Shown here piece after piece: positions 59,877 through 64,000 of a DNA stretch of 64,000 bases. A program made the translations under genes and the position numbers. Positions within the stretch are counted from its first letter, which is position 1. Every line of letters begins with the position of its first letter. The DNA lies in the NCBI GenBank assembly GCA_033239525.1, contig BSYO01000033.1, forward strand, positions 2,533,501 through 2,597,500, written 5' to 3'. The notes under the pieces were generated by a model, which saw only the letters and a list, made by a program, of their open reading frames with translations, did no database searches and was not told where the DNA came from. The stretch comes from Nepenthes gracilis (Eukaryota; Streptophyta; Magnoliopsida; Caryophyllales; Nepenthaceae).

Positions 59877-60640
59877 TGATGGTTATGGTAGTTCGCGGGC
59901 CAACCCGAACCAAGTGCGCCAAAGGAAGAAAGCCCAAGTGACAATGGCCTATCAAAAAATTCTCTGAATCCAAGATTCAAAAAGTACGACGGTTAACCCA
60001 ATAGATGTAACTCAACCTGTCTAGTAATAAATGAGTATTAATAGATAGTTAATGAACTTTTACGGATGGTTACCACACCATATCAACGGTTAAAAATCGT
60101 AATAGTCCAAACGATAAATGTAGGTGATAATTATATATTTAACAACCAAAGGAATAATACCAGGGATTGCCAAACCGACACCCACGTTATAAATATTCCC
60201 TCTCCCCCACGGGAGAAAATGAGATTCGAACAGACATCCAAACAGACACTCAGACAAGCAAGTAAGTCTAAATATTTTCAAAGCCACACTTCTATACAAT
60301 TGTACCCCTTCCAAACCCACCATATCTCTTATAGGCGCAACACTTAAAAAGTCATTCATCATTCCGGATGCATTCTATGGAGTATAGTCCTTCATCAAAC
60401 ACTTAATCCCCCTACACTTGCATTCATGTGTTTACTTTCTCTACCGTATAGAAATATTATTAATTTGAGCGCTAAATGATATACAAGATAATAAGTTTCG
60501 TATTTCTCTTACATTTTATGCGTTTATTGTGGTGTGAAAAATTTAAATTTAAAATAACGAAACTAGATCCGTTTTCAATCAATCACCTGAGTAAAGCAGC
60601 CATATAATTTATTTAATAATTCAAATTTAGAGATGCATCA
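59877..60640 (+). mobile_element. Solo LTR of the Tat-like family, copy F (short)
   Basis: It starts TGATGGTTATGG, ends AGATGCATCA and has near-matching 5-bp flanks GATTT / AATTT. A TATAAATA box lies at about 60186-60193. The last 60 bp (AATTCAAATTTAGAGATGCATCAAATTT) resemble the end of copy D. It is shorter than other copies and its U3 W-box pairs are eroded (ACGGTTAACC only). Frames at 60066-60347 and its antisense are LTR-internal. Confidence 0.6.
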
Positions 60641-60941
60641 AATTTAACTATCATGATTTTTTCTTAATATTTTATAATATTTTAATTATAAATCGTATTG
60701 ACCACTTAACTGGATCTTAGCTCAAGGGGGTACAATCTTAACCCTAAGATAGGTCCCTAGGGTCAATCTCGAGGAGGTTCTCCTTGTTGTAGTTGGATTC
60801 CTCATTGCTTAATTTCATGAGCCCACTCGTTGTTTATCGATGTGATATTTTGACAAGTATATTATCTAAAAAAATACTTTAATTTTGTCAAATTCATAAA
60901 AAATTAATAACTCTTCATAATATGGTTTTTTATATTGACAG
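60641..60941. other. Short spacer
   Basis: Holds a LINE- or SINE-like fragment at most (GGGTCAATCTCGAGGAGG, about 60770-60785); no gene supported. Confidence 0.35.
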
Positions 60942-61209
60942 TGATGCGTCTCTAGTGTCCAAGTTGTGGTACAAATTAGAGAGCCACATGATCTTTTATT
61001 ACGGGTCGAATTTGAGTAAGTTTGGTCTCCAATACTACTAACCTAGAACTTACACACAGCAAACGACAAGAGGTCAGAGAATTGACAGGATTTACTCACC
61101 GATTTATCTTTCGATAGTCAAATTAGAAATCTTTTCAATAAAATAGAAAAATATAAGGAGGATGTGAGAGAATACAGAATTGCATATGAATGAGGGATGT
61201 GAGAGAATC

Positions 61210-61319
61210 ATAGGGTCCTGTTATGCGCCTAACAGGGGGCGACTTAAAGAGAGAAGAGAATTGGGTTCTTGTTATGCGCCCGACGGGGGGTGACTTAGAA
61301 AGAAAGAATGACCAGGTTC
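61210..61319. repeat. Tandem duplication of about 51 bp inside the LTR
   Basis: TTATGCGCC recurs at 61221 and 61272, each followed by (A/G)ACGGGGG or AACAGGGGG, (C/T)GACTTA and an AG-rich tail ending GGTTC. Confidence 0.75.
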
Positions 61320-61340
61320 CTATTTGGTTGCATGCTATCA

Positions 61341-61448
61341 GTGGCTTACTAATGTTGTATTTATAGAGTGGCTCGCTACAGATACACTGGGTAAGTGGCT
61401 TATTGGTGATGCACTGAGTAAATGGCTCACTAGTGGTGCACTCGATAA
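61341..61448. repeat. Minisatellite, four units of 27 bp
   Basis: Units start at 61341, 61368, 61395 and 61422 with (G/A)TGGCT followed by TACT, CGCT, TATT or CACT and end in a (A/G)TAA-type word. Period 27 bp, so the repeat keeps any reading frame and explains the 9-residue periodicity of the minus-strand frame. Confidence 0.75.
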
Positions 61449-62065
61449 GAAGTAACTTTGTAAGAAGGAGAAAAAGTTGTGCAGGAAAAGAATTTGGCTC
61501 CCCCTTTACTCTTTGGGGGTTTAAGGCTTTTTTGGTTTGAAAGGGGGGCCTCATGAGTTTAAGCGGGGTGTTCCCTTGACGCTTGGGAAGGCTCTTCCTC
61601 CAGTCAGATCTCTCTCCAATCGTCCCGTGGTGGCGATGAGTATTTGTAATGTTTCGTGGGTAAAGATTTAGTGTCAAAGTCTACGACAAGTGTCACTTCC
61701 AAGTTTGTTGGCCACTGGGGCGTTAATGGAAATTGTCTTTGTCAGACGTCGCCTTACTATTGTGAGGAGGTTGTGAGTGATTCCCTGATCCAATCATCAA
61801 GTGGCGTTCTGTGTGTACGTATTTTGACTGCTCTATTAGCTGCCTGCCTGAGGGCCTTCCGGATTGATCCATCTGGTTGTATTACTGGTTGAGCCATTGA
61901 CGCAAATCCCTTTTGACCCATCTCTCTGTCGACCTCATTTTAACCTATGTATTGTGCCGGGTTGATCTCTTTGCCTCAGGCTTAACCTACCGCTTGCTAG
62001 ACCACTTGTCACGCTAATGGTTGGGCCTGTGATTGAATTGACCTATAGTATTACCAGACCTATCA

Positions 62066-62741
62066 CCTAGAAACTATGATTATTAACCAATAATATTTAA
62101 AAACTATTTTAATAATTTATAGTTGGTTAATTCATCTGGTCCAAACAGTGCGCGTTGTAGAACTTCCAACAAATGAAGGTTAATAACCCAGTACATTAAA
62201 TCCTTTGTCCAAACGTAGATTGAGTTCAATGATATGAAATCCGTTCATTTTACAGCCAATTTTATTCTATTATTTTCCCAATATTTTTTAAAATAATTTT
62301 ATGATCATTTGAATGATTATTCTTATAATTATTTTCTCATGACAATATTATTTAGGTGATCTTTCTATTTTTTTTTATAATTTTTTAAAAAATAATATTT
62401 TGTACATAGTTTTAAGAAATAAAATTAGTTATTATTTATAATTTAAACTATTACTATTAAGAATAATAGCATCTCAACATAATAATTCATAATTAACCAT
62501 CTTAAAGACTATTACTTCTGGTATATACTCTATTCATTAATTTGGTGAGTTTAGATTTAGAAGACAAATTGAACCTGTTAATTTTTTTAATATCCCAGCG
62601 CACAGTTGGGCCAACTGCTATTTCTGTTCGTGATAATGGAAGACATAAATAATTGCAAACAGGCCCATAATGAAAATGGGCTCCTTGATTGGGCCCATGA
62701 GAAACGCTAACAGCTTGGACCCAAATTCCACAGTCGATATA
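62066..62741. other. AT-rich spacer
   Basis: AT-rich; a less AT-rich part at 62590-62735 has several GGGCC/GGCCC words but no gene. An 81-codon minus frame (62502-62747) is unsupported. Confidence 0.4.
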
Positions 62742-63185
62742 TGGCATATTTGATTGTTAAAATAAAATAATGTAGGAATAGTAGAATTATTCTCAATTAA
62801 TATAATAGAATGAGAATAAAGTTAAAATCTATTATTTTTATATTTAATTACTTATTTAAAATAATTATAAATAAGTTAAAAATTAACTTTTTAGTATTTG
62901 GTATATAGTAATAATAAGATGAATAATACATGGTTTCAAATAATAGTACGAATGTTAAAAATATTAGTGGTAAAATGGTAATATTATTAGGAATAGTTAT
63001 TCCTTAGATATAAAAAAATAAATAATATCAAAAAAAATTTAATATTTTTTATTTCTTGTTTTGGAGGATATTTATTTATCTGAAAATAATTATTTTTTAT
63101 AATAAAATAACCAAATATTGAAATAAATATTTCATTGGTAACAAAATAAGAATAAAATTTTTATTCTCACAAACCAAATATACCA
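62742..63185. mobile_element. MITE family 1, copy 2 (intact)
   Basis: TGGCATATTTGATTG at 62742 is complementary, with few mismatches, to CAAACCAAATATACCA ending at 63185. A TA lies on each side (62740-62741 and 63186-63187). It is 444 bp, AT-rich and without coding capacity, and matches the interrupted copy at 7207-8773 in length, ends and internal words. Confidence 0.7.
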
Positions 63186-63761
63186 TAAGAGCATTATATC
63201 ACGCTGTTGGGTCATTATTTAATACTTTATATACAATTATTTTTAGAATTTGTGCTAAATTTTACTAGTCATTGAGCAGGATAATAATTATATTTCCTTA
63301 ATAATTGATCAAAATCTCATAATGTCATATAAAACTCTGATTACATAATGTAATTTTATCTAAATATCCTTGAAATACTCAGAGACAAGGGTGAAGATTC
63401 AGATAAAAAGAATTGAAGCCAAAAAGGAAACTTATCGATAAATAACTATTAACTGTAGAAAAAATATAATACGTATAGAAATACATTACATAGATATGTA
63501 TAAAAATGGATAACAGGTATACTTCAACTTCAATTTAGGTCTCATTTGCTATATTTAAATTTTTATTTATGGTACTAAATTAATTAATTAATTAATTAAC
63601 TAATTATTATTAAATATTAAGAGATTAGTGGATTTTTACTATATTTTACTTAAAAAATAATGGCATAATAATTTTGATTTTACCATTCTGAACGAAAAAA
63701 AAAAGAGGTTAAAATTATGACTGTACTAATATTTATGATAATTGTTATAAAAAAATACTTT
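63186..63761. other. AT-rich spacer
   Basis: No gene or element recognised; includes an (ATTA)n-like stretch at 63580-63605. Confidence 0.45.
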
Positions 63762-64000
63762 TGTTGGGCCCCAATATAAGAGTCCATAAAAGCGTGGCCC
63801 AGGAGAAAGGCCCAAATGAGAGGCTCCACAAGCCGAGAAAACTGGACAGCCTGAGAGGTCCAAAGCGGAGGCCAGCGGCCCAAGGACCAAGACCACCACA
63901 GAAGTCCAAGAGGTCTCGTCCGCTCGAAAGGAAGCTCAAGGACATCACCAACGATACCCGAATACACGGACGGTGAAAAGACCGAGAACCCTAGAAGTCC
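63762..64000 (+). mobile_element. Left part of an LTR cut by the window edge
   Basis: It begins TGTTGGGCCCCAATATAAG at 63762, closely matching the minus-strand start of the solo LTR at 7588-8711 (TGTTGGGTCCCAATATAAG), followed by the shared AAAGGCCCAA and GGTCCAAG-type words. Whether a whole element or solo LTR follows cannot be seen. Overlapping frames at 63680-63976 on both strands are LTR-internal. Confidence 0.75.

Larger units (their letters stand above)
60942..62065 (-). mobile_element. LTR-like element related to 32081-32430
   Basis: It begins TGATGCGTCTC, the same start as copy E. CAAACGACAAGAGGTCAGAGAATTGACAGG parallels the family block ...AACAAGAGGTCA-CG--AACGGCGGG. It plausibly ends ...GACCTATCA at 62065, but the flanks (GACAG / CCTAG) are not a target duplication, so the right end is uncertain. 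The right third has several TTGAC cores. A 180-codon minus-strand frame (61135-61677) is an LTR by-product of tandem repeats. Confidence 0.5.

Noticed and set aside
61135..61677. 180-codon minus-strand frame with 9-residue repeats
   Set aside because: It lies wholly in an LTR-like element and is kept open by 27-bp and 51-bp tandem repeats; no domain is recognisable.

Overview
The window is nuclear DNA of a flowering plant, most likely a eudicot. The evidence is an intact RAV-type AP2/B3 transcription factor, an intact GATL glycosyltransferase (both plant gene families), plant LTR retrotransposons of the Ty1-copia and Ty3-gypsy Tat types, several MITE-like elements and very AT-rich spacers. 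I cannot name the species from the sequence. There are no rRNA genes, no convincing tRNAs, no CRISPR and no bacterial-style operons.

Only two complete protein-coding genes can be supported, and both are intronless: a RAV/TEMPRANILLO-like repressor on the minus strand (17320-18438) and a GATL-family galacturonosyltransferase-like protein on the plus strand (50948-51997). A broken gene fragment of unknown family lies at 48985-49612, and a few coding-like scraps are listed with low confidence.

Most recognisable sequence is retrotransposon debris. From left to right: two tandem LTR copies of a Tat-like family (1-1250 and about 1300-2480); a solo LTR of that family (5595-6877, target duplication ATGAT); a MITE (7207-8773) split by a copia-type solo LTR (7588-8711, duplication AAATC); short tandem repeats (12228-12570, 14985-15580); an old copia-type LTR region (13088-14040); the RAV gene; a Tat-like solo LTR about 1.2 kb upstream of it (19634-20676, duplication AATTT); a long AT-rich tract holding a copia-type solo LTR (25149-26100, duplication ATATG), a 72-bp perfect palindrome and small MITEs; a degenerate full-length copia element (43280-48820) whose gag is split by another solo LTR (44121-44800, duplication CTATG); the GATL gene, preceded by a 230-bp tandem duplication; a truncated Tat-lineage gypsy element (52562-56655) on the minus strand with an integrase relic, an opposite-strand extra ORF, polypurine tract and 3' LTR; and further LTRs and a MITE up to the right edge, where another LTR runs out of the window.

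The most interesting pattern is that two unrelated LTR families carry clusters of GGTCAAC...GTTGACC inverted pairs. Each pair is two head-to-head W-box cores (TTGAC), the known binding site of WRKY transcription factors. They lie in the U3 part of the Tat-like LTRs, including the one upstream of the RAV gene, and in the U3 half of the copia-type LTR at 25149-26100. This suggests, but does not prove, stress-responsive LTR promoters that could affect neighbouring genes.
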